From Neorhizobium populisoli (GTDB lineage: Bacteria > Pseudomonadota > Alphaproteobacteria > Rhizobiales > Rhizobiaceae): a stretch of DNA of 64,000 nucleotides. The stretch is from NCBI RefSeq assembly GCF_019430945.1, contig NZ_JAHYCB010000021.1, forward strand, positions 1 to 64,000, read 5' to 3'. Positions within the stretch are counted from its first letter, which is position 1, and every line of letters starts with the position of its first letter. This document shows positions 53,967 to 62,754 of this stretch, piece by piece. The notes beneath the pieces are model-generated. The model was not told where the DNA came from and ran no database searches. It worked only from the letters and a program-made list of their open reading frames with translations. The position numbers and the translations under genes were made by a program.

Positions 53967-55326
53967 AGTCAATGCGAAAGACATGAATACGAATCATTAT
54001 TACTGAATTGATCCGTTTACATATCATTCATGCTGTTTTTTGAATGGTAGTGTCGCAACCTGCGGGTCTGATCCAACATACGTGGTTTGTTAAAGGCACC
54101 CCCCTATTTCCGATCGCCCTCGGCACTGGTGCCGGAGAGAAACCGAATGAGTATGCCCAAACACGATCTTTCATCACGTCATTTTCAACGAAAAATTTCG
54201 GAATACTGCGAGGTGCGTATTGCACCGACCTCCTCGAAGCGGGTCCTGGAGAATGTCCGCCCTTACCTGATCAGCCTGATCATCTACCGCAAACGGCCGC
54301 CGATTCTGAACGGCCATATCGACTGGATCGCGATCGGGGAGGCCTGCGGGATCGGAGACGACATGACCGCCGAGCTTCGGAAGCAATTGCGGCCGGCACT
54401 GGATGCGATCATCCGATGGCTGAAGGCGCCTCCAGTTCGCGACGATGTCCCATCGGCAGAGCCATCTTCCCGCACAAGCAAGGCCGAACCGGTCAAAAAG
54501 ACCGCAGCGGTTTCGTCGACCAGAAAACCGCAACGCGCTGCGGCCGACGGAGTGTTTGCCAGGAACACATCCGCACAACGCGGGCAGGCACCCAAGCCGA
54601 TCAGCCCATTTCCAGATCCGTTATTCGAGGCGACCGACGATCCAGCAAGCTTTCAGGATGCGCTCATCTACCATATGCGCCGGTTCGGCGACAGCTACTG
54701 GCAGCTCTATCGTGCCGTGGTTCGTTTGACAGAGACCTTCGACAGCAAGACGCTTTTGTCCTGGATCCAGGGCGAGCGTGTGCCACGGTCGGTTACGAGC
54801 TTCGACATCCTGCGCCGGATCGAGAGTCGCTACCGACTGGAGGAGGGGTATTTCAAGGCGAAGCTGCCGCATCAGGCGCGCTCGCTGTACGGGCATGATC
54901 TCGGCGACATCAGCCCGGCCGAGCGTCGGCGGATCTCTATGCATCTGCCAGATGATTTCAGCAGCCTGCCCTTCACCAAGCGGGAGGAGATTCTCGACTG
55001 GGTGCGTCGAGTAATTATCTCGGGTTCGACTGAGTATCGCCGTTACCAGGCCGCAAAGAGCAAGGAGCGTTATGCGATCCGTTTTTCCCGGGGTCACCTA
55101 TGGCGGCAGTTCACTTTCGCCGCGCGCACTGGCATCTGCTGCCAATGCCAACAAGCATATGGCCGAGGAGTTCGACGATCCAGATCTGCTGTCCGGCGTC
55201 GTCGATGCCCCGCCTGTTGGTTTCCACGCAGAACGGAGCCGGTTAGGCGCATAATTTCCATTGAGAATTGAGCCATGTGAACCTTCCCCCAACGCGGAGA
55301 GCGACGGGGGCAACGGAGTGATCCAC

Positions 55327-56889
55327 ATGGGACTTTTAAACATCATCCGTCGGATGGCGCTGCGTGAGAAGCTGTCGGTGCGCGAGATCAGCGGGCGGAC
55401 TGGACTGTCGCGCAACACGATCGCGAAGTATCTGAGCGCGGGTACGATCGAGCCGACGTTCACGGTACCGGAACGACCGAGCAAGCTTGATCCGTTCGCC
55501 GACAAACTCTCTGCCTGGCTGAAGACCGAGGCCGGAAGGTCACGCAAACAGCGCCGGACGCTGAAGCAGCTTCATGCCGATCTGACGGCTCTGGGATTTA
55601 CCGGCTCCTATGGCCGTGTCGCCGCCTTCGCCCGTGAGTGGCGGGTTGAGCAGCAGACGGCGGGTCGCGGCATATTCGTTCCTCTGTCTTTCCGCCCAGG
55701 CGAAGCATTCCAATTCGATTGGAGCGAGGATTATGCCGTGATCGGCGGCGATCGCACGAAGCTGCAAGTTGCCCACATCAAACTATCACACAGCCGGGCG
55801 TTTCTGATCAGGGCCTACCTGCTGCAGACGCACGAGATGCTCTTCGACGCTCACTGGCACGGGTTCCGGGTGTTCGGTGGCGTGCCTGGACGTGGCATTT
55901 ACGACAACATGAAGACCGCAGTTGATCGTGTTGGCCGCGGCAAGGAGCGGTAAGTCAATGTCCGCTTCCAGGCAATGACAAACCACTACGTCTTTGCGCC
56001 CGAGTTCTGCAATCCCGCCGCAGGCTAGGAGAAGGGACAGGTAGAGAAGAACGTTCAGGATGCCCGACAACGTTTGTGGCAACAGATGCCGGACTTTCTC
56101 GATCTGCCGGCGTTGAACGCCTGGCTAGAGCAGCATTGCCAGGACTTATGGCGCGAGACACCGCATGGCACTTTGCCCGGCACGATTGCCGATATTTGGG
56201 CCGCCGAGCAGGCTGCGTTGATGGCGTTACCTGCAGCTTTCGACGGCTTCGTCGAACAGAGCAAGCGCGTCTCACCCACCTGCCTGATCACCTTCGAGCG
56301 GAACCGCTACAGCGTGCCTGCGTCTTTTGCGAACCGGCCCGTCAGCCTACGGATTTATCCCGAGCGGCTGGTCGTTGCAGCCGAGGGCAATATCCTCTGC
56401 GAACATCCGCGGATCATAGAACGCAGCCACGACAAACCGCCGCGAACGATTTACGACTGGCGGCATTACCTTGCGGTCATCCAACGCAAGCCCGGTGCTC
56501 TACGCAATGGCGCACCCTTCCTGGAACTGCCACACGCCCTACGCAAATTGCAGGACCAGATGCTTCGCCGCCCCGGCGGCGATCGTGAGATGGTCGACAT
56601 TCTCGCACTCGTTCTTCATCACGATGAGCAGATCGTTGTCAGGGCTGTGGAACTGGCTCTGGATCAAGGCGTCGCGACCAAGACGAATGTGCTGAACCTG
56701 CTGCATCGCCTGATTGACGGCAAAACCATCGACGGTCCCGACATAGACACGCCACAGGCGCTGACCTTGCTACGTGAACCCAAGGCCAATGTGGAACGCT
56801 ACGATGGCTTGCGGGGTCCGGATCGTGGGAGGTCGCCATGCGTCATGATCCCGCCAGCGCCGCCGTCGTCATCATGCTGCGTAGCCTGA
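55327..56889 (+). pseudogene. istA: IS21 transposase IstA with two in-frame stops
   Basis: Starts MGLLNIIRRMALREKLSVRE (helix-turn-helix), followed by the DDE core: EAFQFDWSEDYAVIGGDRTK and IYDNMKTAVDRVGRGKER. A TAA at 55951 and a TAG near 56026 interrupt an otherwise continuous frame (VNVRFQAMTNHYVFAPEFCN, EKGQVEKNVQDARQRLWQQM, with the catalytic Glu region). It then runs on to 56889. The length, about 520 codons, is normal. Two nonsense changes without frameshifts suggest point-mutational decay. Confidence 0.85.
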
Positions 56890-57632
56890 AGATGTATGGC
56901 ATGGCCCAAGCCGTCACGGACCTGATCGAGCAAGGAGCTCCAGCCTTCGATGCGGCCGTGCCGATCCTGTCCCAGTTGCTAAAAGCCGAGATGGCCGAGC
57001 GCGAGGTCCGCTCCATCGCCTATCATATGAAGGCCGCTCGCTTTCCTGCGTACAAAGACATCTCCGGCTTCGACTTCGCCGCCAGCGAGATCAACGAAGC
57101 GACGGTGCGCCAACTGCACCGATGCGAGTTCATGGATGGGGCGCAGAACGTTGTCCTAATCGGTGGCCCTGGCACTGGCAAAACGCATGTCGCGACCGCT
57201 CTTGGAATCCAGGCCATCGAGCATCATCGCCGAAAGGTCCGCTTCTTCTCGACCATCGAACTGGTCAATGGTCTCGAACAGGAGAAGGCCAAGGGCAAGG
57301 CGGGCCAGATAGCGGAGACCTTGGTCCGCCTCGATCTGCTCATCCTGGACGAGCTCGGATACCTACCGTTCAGCGCCTCAGGCGGAGCACTACTCTTCCA
57401 CCTGCTGAGCAAGCTCTACGAGCGGACCAGCGTCGTCATCACCACAAACCTCAGCTTCAGCGAGTGGGCAACCGTCTTCGGCGACGCCAAGATGACGACC
57501 GCTCTGCTCGATCGTTTGACCCATCATTGCCACATCCTGGAAACCGGAAACGACAGCTTCCGCTTCAAAGCCAGCTCGGCTGCCGCAGCACACAAGAGAG
57601 GAGAAAAACCCGAACCCTTGACCAAACCCTGA
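56838..57632 (+). CDS. istB: IS21 helper ATPase IstB
   Basis: 264-residue AAA+ ATPase that helps IstA choose target DNA. Walker A LIGGPGTGKTHVATALGIQA, Walker B LLILDELGYLPFSASGGALL, sensor ITTNLSFSEWATVFGDAKMT and TALLDRLTHHCHILETGNDS. It overlaps the end of istA by 52 bases. Intact, unlike istA, so it could still serve a related transposase in trans. Confidence 0.93.
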   Translation: MRHDPASAAVVIMLRSLKMYGMAQAVTDLIEQGAPAFDAAVPILSQLLKAEMAEREVRSIAYHMKAARFPAYKDISGFDFAASEINEATVRQLHRCEFMDGAQNVVLIGGPGTGKTHVATALGIQAIEHHRRKVRFFSTIELVNGLEQEKAKGKAGQIAETLVRLDLLILDELGYLPFSASGGALLFHLLSKLYERTSVVITTNLSFSEWATVFGDAKMTTALLDRLTHHCHILETGNDSFRFKASSAAAAHKRGEKPEPLTKP

Positions 57633-57925
57633 TCAGAAAACCATACTTAGAGGTGGCTCACTTCTCGGTGGAAAAACCGGCTCAGCTCTGCGTGGAAACC
57701 AACACCAGGACACACCGGATGTGGTGCGAGAGCATTACGGACGCTTCCTGCCGCAGGATAAGGCAGCGCTCGCGGCAAAGATCCTGAATCAGGTTTGGGA
57801 AGCCGCATGAGTTCGAAGCGGCGGCGACGATTGTGACTGCATCGCCGCCGCGAAATTTCGTGGGCGACTTTCAGTTATTGCAGTTAGAGGCCTGACACGC
57901 TATAGTGGACCGAGGAGACTTTGCT

Positions 57926-58372
57926 ATGACCAGTCAAATCGTTCATTTCGCCGGATTGTCGGATCGCGACCGCAAGGCAGTTTCACCCTTGCCGAAGTTG
58001 GAAACTGGCGACAGGATGGAGCTTCATGTTCGTCATGAAGGCGGAAAAGAACAGACGCTCACGATCCCGCCCACGGCCGCCGCGGCAGTTGAAGCGCTTT
58101 TGGCGCATATGCTGCGGGGCGAACGCGTTGCGGTGCTGGCCGAAGACCAGGAGCTTAGCCCAACCGACGCGTCGGCCGTTCTCGGTATCTCGCGTCCCCT
58201 CGTCGTCCTGCGTATGGACCGGGGCGATCTGCCATTCCGCTATGTCGGCAAACACCGCCGCGCCTTGCTCAAGGATGTACTCGCGCTAAAATCCAAACTG
58301 GACGTCCGGCAGACTGCAATGGATGCGCTTGCCGAAGACACCGAGGATCTCATTCAAAACCATGGCCTCTAA
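57926..58372 (+). CDS. Helix-turn-helix antitoxin of a PIN-type pair
   Basis: 148 residues from the ATG at 57926 (AGGAGA upstream). The centre has an excisionase/MerR-like DNA-binding segment: AEDQELSPTDASAVLGISRP, LVVLRMDRGDLPFRYVGKHR. The N-terminal half (TIPPTAAAAVEALLAHMLRG) is helical. It overlaps the PIN-domain gene by 11 bases, the usual order and coupling of antitoxin then toxin. Probably autoregulatory. Confidence 0.8.
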   Translation: MTSQIVHFAGLSDRDRKAVSPLPKLETGDRMELHVRHEGGKEQTLTIPPTAAAAVEALLAHMLRGERVAVLAEDQELSPTDASAVLGISRPLVVLRMDRGDLPFRYVGKHRRALLKDVLALKSKLDVRQTAMDALAEDTEDLIQNHGL

Positions 58373-58940
58373 ACCGCCCGTCGCGGTCTATGATGCCTGC
58401 GTCCTTTATCCATTCCATCTGCGCAATGTCCTCATCCAATGTGCTTTCGACGGACTCGTCGCGGCACGGTGGACCGACGAAATCCATGACGAATGGATAC
58501 GCAATCTTGCCGCTAACACGCCTTCATTGACCATCGAACGCCTGGTAGCCACACGGGACAGGATGAAGGCGGTGCTGCCGGAAGCGGACGTGGCAGACTA
58601 CCAGTCTTTGGTCATTGACCTTCAGCTACCAGACCCTGGCGACCGGCATGTCCTCGCGGCCGCCGTCGCCGGGAAAGCTTCCGTCATCGTCACCTGGAAC
58701 CTTAAGGATTTTCCAGCACCAAACCTCCGTCCCCACGGTGTGATCAGCCAGTCACCCGATGATTTCTTGGTTGAACTCCACGCAGCGTTTCCCGACGCGT
58801 TGATCTCCAGTGTGAAACGTGCGCGGCACAATCTGCGCAAGACAGCGCCGTCGATCGAGATGTTTGTGGAAGTGCTTGAGCAAGGCGGGTTGAAGAAATT
58901 TTCCGGCGTTCTTTGTCGCAACATCACCAAGCTGAAGTGA
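58362..58940 (+). CDS. PIN-domain toxin (PIN_3 type)
   Basis: 192 residues from the ATG at 58362. VAVYDACVLYPFHLRNVLIQ carries the first acidic residue, WTDEIHDEWIRNLAANTP the second, LQLPDPGDRHVLAAAVAGKA the third and VIVTWNLKDFPAPNLRPHGV the fourth. A helical C-terminal extension (SSVKRARHNLRKTAPSIEMF) is characteristic of this subgroup. Expected to be a metal-dependent RNase neutralised by the upstream partner. Confidence 0.85.
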   Translation: MASKPPVAVYDACVLYPFHLRNVLIQCAFDGLVAARWTDEIHDEWIRNLAANTPSLTIERLVATRDRMKAVLPEADVADYQSLVIDLQLPDPGDRHVLAAAVAGKASVIVTWNLKDFPAPNLRPHGVISQSPDDFLVELHAAFPDALISSVKRARHNLRKTAPSIEMFVEVLEQGGLKKFSGVLCRNITKLK

Positions 58941-58996
58941 TCGGGTGAGCCGGCGCAAAGCGCAACGACTGGAACATCCTGCACAGAGCCGACAAG

Positions 58997-59686
58997 TTAT
59001 TCATCCTCGCTTTCCTCCTCAGCCAATAGCGGCTCGTTCTGCATGACCCTCCGACTGAGCAGACCGGCATCTTCAAGCGCCTCAACATCGGGCAGATCGC
59101 GTAGCGTCTCCATGCCAAATGCCGAGAGGAAGTGCTTGGTCGTCACGTATGTATAGGGCGCGCCTGGCGTCGGGCTGCGCGGCCCCGAGCCGATGAAACC
59201 CGCGCCACGCAGGTTTCCGATCACGTCGCGGCTGACCTCCCTGCCAAAGATCTTCGACAATTCGCCGCGGGTGATCGGTTGGAAATATCCCACCGCCATC
59301 AGCACCATCGCCTCGAACTCCGACAGGGCTGCAGCCCCTGCCCTGGTCGGCGCTAATGAGGCGCGGATCGTCTCAGCGAACCGCGGTCGGGTGCGATGCT
59401 GCCAGCCGCCAGCAACCGACACCAATTCATAGGGTCGATCCCGAAGCTCCTCAATGAGATCGTCGATCAGCAAATCGATGCTGCAATCTTTTCCCACCAC
59501 CCGCGCCAGTGTCTCTCGGCTGACCGGCTCGGCCGAGGCAAAGATCACCGCCTCGACCCGCATCATCCACTCCCGCCAGCGCATCTCCGCCGGGAACTGA
59601 TCTAGTTCACGATCATAAAGAAGTTCGTCTGCGGCGTTCGCCTTTCGACGTGACGGTCTTGGTGCAGGAGATCCTGCCATGATCAC
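58997..59686 (-). CDS. ScpB-like (SMC-associated winged-helix) protein
   Basis: 229 residues, from a GTG at 59686 that overlaps the DUF1403 stop (GTGA), or the ATG at 59680. The ScpB-type tandem winged helices are seen: MRVEAVIFASAEPVSRETLA, VAGGWQHRTRPRFAETIRAS, FEAMVLMAVGYFQPITRGEL, SKIFGREVSRDVIGNLRGAG, TPGAPYTYVTTKHFLSAFGM. An acidic C-terminus (LLAEEESEDE) ends the protein. The N-terminus is basic. No SMC or ScpA gene accompanies it; it is linked with DUF1403 and a recombinase instead. A decayed copy lies at 20480. Confidence 0.82.
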   Translation of the reverse strand: MIMAGSPAPRPSRRKANAADELLYDRELDQFPAEMRWREWMMRVEAVIFASAEPVSRETLARVVGKDCSIDLLIDDLIEELRDRPYELVSVAGGWQHRTRPRFAETIRASLAPTRAGAAALSEFEAMVLMAVGYFQPITRGELSKIFGREVSRDVIGNLRGAGFIGSGPRSPTPGAPYTYVTTKHFLSAFGMETLRDLPDVEALEDAGLLSRRVMQNEPLLAEEESEDE

Positions 59687-60648
59687 AACCCAAAAATTCG
59701 GAAGGACGGGCGGCCGGAGAGTTCTCGTACCGCCTCGAAACTTTCCAGACGCTCGAACAACCGATTGGCCGCCCAGCGCGACAGGGTGCTGCCCGGCGCC
59801 GAGGCCGGTACGGCGTCTTCGGTCAGCAATCGGCGGATCACCGGCTCGGCGCCCTTAGTCCTAACCTTGGGCACAACCGCCAGCAGCCGCGCCGCTCGGC
59901 GGTCGATTTCCGCCGCGGACCGTAGCGCTGTCTCAACGCCGTCAACCATCGCCAGGCATATTGCTTTTGGATAGGCTGGCTCACCCAGCCGGACACGACC
60001 GCGGCCACCGATGGTGCGGAACGCCGGGCCAAATCGTTCAGGCAGCAACAGCGGCACGGGTTTCGGCCAGTTCAGCTTGCGCGCCAGGATGACGTCGGCC
60101 AGACCGAGCGCCATCACCTCGGCGTCCGGGAGACCGGCAGAGATCGCCGTTATCAGGTCCGCCACCGCGAAGGGTGCTGCTCGCCCGGACTGATTTGCAG
60201 AATCGACGATCTCGGGGATTGAGGCAAGCCTTTCGTCCCACTTCATTCCCAGCAGTGCGGCAATCTCCTTAACGAACGGTGTGGTCACCGTCCCAGCTTG
60301 GCGCGCGAGCATTCGCGTGGCCAGAAACAGTTTCCCCGCCGGTCCTGGATCGTCGCCGGCGGCCGTCAGCAAAACCGCATCGCGGATGGCGCTTTCCTCC
60401 TCGTTGCGACCAAGCATTTTTGCTGCCATGGCGGCAGATTTGAGGGCGAGGCGATCACGCCAGCAACCGAGCCAGGGCGGATCCGCCCGGACCAAATCGT
60501 CCAGGGATTTCAGTGCGATGCCGGCGGCGAAGGCAGCATCGGGTTCGCTGATGTCGTGCGCTCGCGATCGCGTCCAGCTTGGCAAGCGCGGTAGCCTGAC
60601 AGACGTTGTTGCGGTGGGTGACAGGCGCGAATCCATAAGGTTGAGCAT
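59683..60648 (-). CDS. DUF1403-family protein
   Basis: About 321 residues from the ATG at 60648 (another at 60636; the longest reading uses TTG). Mostly helical: VRLPRLPSWTRSRAHDISEP, DAAFAAGIALKSLDDLVRAD, PPWLGCWRDRLALKSAAMAA, GRNEEESAIRDAVLLTAAGD, ending SRWAANRLFERLESFEAVRE and SFRIFGL. No enzymatic motif is recognised. It is divergent from the recombinase at 60761 and translationally coupled to the ScpB-like gene. Function unknown. Confidence 0.82.
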   Translation of the reverse strand: MLNLMDSRLSPTATTSVRLPRLPSWTRSRAHDISEPDAAFAAGIALKSLDDLVRADPPWLGCWRDRLALKSAAMAAKMLGRNEEESAIRDAVLLTAAGDDPGPAGKLFLATRMLARQAGTVTTPFVKEIAALLGMKWDERLASIPEIVDSANQSGRAAPFAVADLITAISAGLPDAEVMALGLADVILARKLNWPKPVPLLLPERFGPAFRTIGGRGRVRLGEPAYPKAICLAMVDGVETALRSAAEIDRRAARLLAVVPKVRTKGAEPVIRRLLTEDAVPASAPGSTLSRWAANRLFERLESFEAVRELSGRPSFRIFGL

Positions 60649-60715
60649 AAGCAATATGCGCGGTTTAGGCTAGTACTATAGTGCTTAACCGCACGGCCCG
60701 CCGGCGTTGCAATAT

Positions 60716-60740
60716 GTCCGATAACGTTGACTTATCGGAC
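60716..60740. promoter_or_regulatory. Perfect 9-bp inverted repeat in the recombinase/DUF1403 intergenic region
   Basis: GTCCGATAA (60716-60724) and TTATCGGAC (60732-60740) with a 7-base spacer. It lies 20 bases before the recombinase start. In the decayed copy only the right half (TTATCGGAC, about 11673-11681) is kept, and similarity between the copies begins there. Arm and spacer sizes fit either an operator or a recombinase crossover core. Confidence 0.5.
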
Positions 60741-60760
60741 GTTATTGTCACTATAGAGAA

Positions 60761-61894
60761 ATGGCGCAAATCATCGAGCAAAACAGCGAAATTCACGTTG
60801 AGGAGACCTCAGCGCCGTCTCTCAGCACGGCGGCTGAGCATGATGTTTCCGCGCCGGAGGTTTCGAGCGACGGCTCCCTCCCCTCCCCTACTAATCAGCA
60901 CCAGGCGCCCGCGCATCTCAGGGACCTGACCAACCGGGCGCGCGGCTATGTCGAGGCGGCAAGCTCAGCCAACACCCGCAGGGCTTATGCGTCCGACTGG
61001 AAGCACTTTTCGGCTTGGTGCCGGCGGTCCGGCCTTGCTCCCCTCCCCCCGCATCCACAGACCGTCGGTCTCTACATTACCGCCTGCGCCTCGGGCGCAG
61101 CCGAGCGCGGGATGAAGGCAAACTCGGTCTCGACGATCGAGCGTCGGCTGTCCTCATTATCCTGGAACTACGCCCAGCGCGGCCTGTCACTTGATCGCAA
61201 GGATCGCCATATCGCAACCGTCTTATCCGGCATCCGCAAAAGTCACGCGCGCCCTCCGGTGCAGAAAGAGGCGGTGCTGGCAGAGGACATCATCGCGATG
61301 ATCGAGACCCTTGATCGCGGCACGCTCCGCGGTCTGCGCGACCGCGCGATGCTGCTAATTGGTTATGCTGGCGGCCTACGCCGTTCGGAGATTGTCGGCC
61401 TCGATCTGAAAGCCGACCAGTCTGAAGACGGCCGCGGCTGGATAGAGATCCTCGACGAGGGAATGCTCGTCACCTTGCGCGGCAAGACGGGATGGCGCGA
61501 GGTCGAGGTGGGACGCGGCTCATCCGATGCCACCTGCCCGGTCGTGGCGGTCGAAACCTGGATCAAGTTTTCCAAGCTGGCGCATGGCCCCCTTTTTCGT
61601 CGGGTGACGGGGCGAGGGAAAGCTGTTGGATCGGAGCGGCTGAACGATAAGGAGGTCGCTCGGCTTGTGAAAAGGGCTGCGATGGCCGCGGGCGTTCGCG
61701 GCGATCTCAGCGAAATCGAACGCGCCTTCAAGTTCTCCGGCCATTCCCTTCGCGCGGGCTTGGCCTCTTCCGCTGAAGTCGACGAACGTTACATTCAGAA
61801 ACAGCTGGGGCATGTATCAGCTGAGATGACTCGCCGATATCAACGGCGACGTGATCGCTTCCGTGTCAACCTCACCAAAGCCGCAGGGTTATAG
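60761..61894 (+). CDS. Tyrosine recombinase (XerC/D-like site-specific integrase)
   Basis: 377 residues. A variable N-terminal 60 residues precede the SAM-like core-binding domain (SSANTRRAYASDWKHFSAWC, GLYITACASGAAERGMKANS, STIERRLSSLSWNYAQRGLS). Catalytic domain: Arg in GGLRRSEIVGLDLK, Lys region TLRGKTGWREVEVGRG, His-x-x-Arg in FSGHSLRAGLASSAEV, His and Tyr in QLGHVSAEMTRRYQRR. All catalytic residues are present. It is divergent from DUF1403 and ScpB-like genes. Two further copies in the window are decayed. It starts only about four bases after a TATAGA, so it may have a very short or no leader. Confidence 0.9.
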   Translation: MAQIIEQNSEIHVEETSAPSLSTAAEHDVSAPEVSSDGSLPSPTNQHQAPAHLRDLTNRARGYVEAASSANTRRAYASDWKHFSAWCRRSGLAPLPPHPQTVGLYITACASGAAERGMKANSVSTIERRLSSLSWNYAQRGLSLDRKDRHIATVLSGIRKSHARPPVQKEAVLAEDIIAMIETLDRGTLRGLRDRAMLLIGYAGGLRRSEIVGLDLKADQSEDGRGWIEILDEGMLVTLRGKTGWREVEVGRGSSDATCPVVAVETWIKFSKLAHGPLFRRVTGRGKAVGSERLNDKEVARLVKRAAMAAGVRGDLSEIERAFKFSGHSLRAGLASSAEVDERYIQKQLGHVSAEMTRRYQRRRDRFRVNLTKAAGL

Positions 61895-61909
61895 CGTCCA
61901 CCAAAACCC

Positions 61910-61983
61910 GTCGCAAAAGTACCTGTTTCGCAGGTTGCGAAAGTCGGGCGCAAAACTCATACTTAAATCGGGAGATTTGCGAC
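61910..61983. repeat. Nested inverted repeats downstream of the recombinase
   Basis: Outer arms GTCGCAAA (61910-61917) and TTTGCGAC (61976-61983) are exact complements. Inside, TTTCGCA-GGT-TGCGAAA (61926-61942) is a perfect short hairpin, and GCGCAAAA follows at 61949. The half-site caggttgcgaaagt resembles the sequence following the decayed copy at 12778. It could be a terminator, a regulatory site or part of a recombination site. Confidence 0.45.
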
Positions 61984-62003
61984 TTGAACCAAGGGAGGCG
62001 AAA

Positions 62004-62629
62004 ATCACCCCCAAGCTGGTAGCTTTTGACGTCGACGGCACACTGCTGCGTGGCGAGAATATTTGCGGGTGCATCGCGAGAAATATTGGACGTACCGCAG
62101 AAATGAACGCCTTTGAGCTTTTCCGCTCACGCGAGGAAATTACAGTTGGGCGGCAAACCATGCTGGAATGGTATTCACCTTTCAGCAGAGAGACACTGAT
62201 CGGATATCTTCAAGATCTACGCCTCGCGCCGGGTGTTCGGCGCGGCTTTGCTCGCCTGAAAGAGGAAGGCATTAAAATCGCCTTGGTTTCGATCACGTGG
62301 CAATTTGCTGTTGATTGGCTAGCCGCTGATTTGGGCGCGGATTATGAATCGGCACTGGATGGGGCGATAACGGTGAGATCGGGCATTTTTGGCCCGAAGA
62401 TAAAGCGACCTGGCTCCGGTCCCTACTTGCCCGGCTTCAGATCGACCAAGACGCTTTGGTTGCGGTAGGAGACTCCTTCGGCGATATGCCTATGTTGCAG
62501 CTCGCAAAGCGCGGATTTTTTGTCGGTCACAATCTTCCTGCAGAACTTAGCCATGTCAACCATTGGCCTGACGCCAACATTGAGGCCATCGTTGAAAACG
62601 TGCTCATGTCTGTGTCCCGGAAATCCTAA
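62004..62629 (+). pseudogene. HAD-superfamily phosphatase (SerB-like), start codon and frame lost
   Basis: PKLVAFDVDGTLLRGENICG has motif I (DVDGT). Motif II is LVSITWQFAVDWLAADLG. After a shift near 62398, motif III and IV region reads DKATWLRSLLARLQIDQDAL and VAVGDSFGDMPMLQLAKRGF, with a stop at 62627. A good GGGAGG (61993-61998) stands before the expected start, but the codon there is ATC (62004), not ATG. Both changes point to decay of a once complete phosphatase of about 205 residues. Confidence 0.7.
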
Positions 62630-62754
62630 ATAGTGCGACGTGCAGGTTATGTCGCATGAGCCGGCCATAGGTCGGGCGCGCTTCCGCTTTCGGCCCGAAG
62701 CGGACGAAAAACTGTTAGTGCCCCTATCGTGCCGCTTTTAAAGAAAAGCTATGA

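Larger units (their letters stand above)
55215..57704 (+). mobile_element. IS21-family insertion sequence
   Basis: A 2490-bp element bounded by inverted repeats. TGTTGGTTTCCACGCAGAAC (from 55215) and its near-complement ending GCGTGGAAACCAACA (57690-57704); the arms extend about 28 bases to GAGCCGG/CCGGCTC. It contains istA (broken) and istB. The flanking bases show no target-site duplication, which fits a deletion next to the element. Confidence 0.88.
54147..57809 (+). pseudogene. Large tyrosine-recombinase/integrase, interrupted by IS21 with its middle deleted
   Basis: The N-terminal 355 codons start at the ATG at 54147 (GGAGAG upstream): ILNGHIDWIAIGEACGIGDD, AELRKQLRPALDAIIRWLKA, ATDDPASFQDALIYHMRRFG, DSYWQLYRAVVRLTETFDSK. 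A frameshift near 55085 moves the rest (VTYGGSSLSPRALASAANAN, EEFDDPDLLSGVVDAP) to another frame, up to the IS end at 55214. Beyond the IS, 57716-57809 encodes only the C-terminus (DVVREHYGRFLPQDKAALAA, KILNQVWEAA), including the catalytic Tyr. Full relatives carry several hundred residues between these parts, so the catalytic Arg/His region is lost. Confidence 0.75.
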
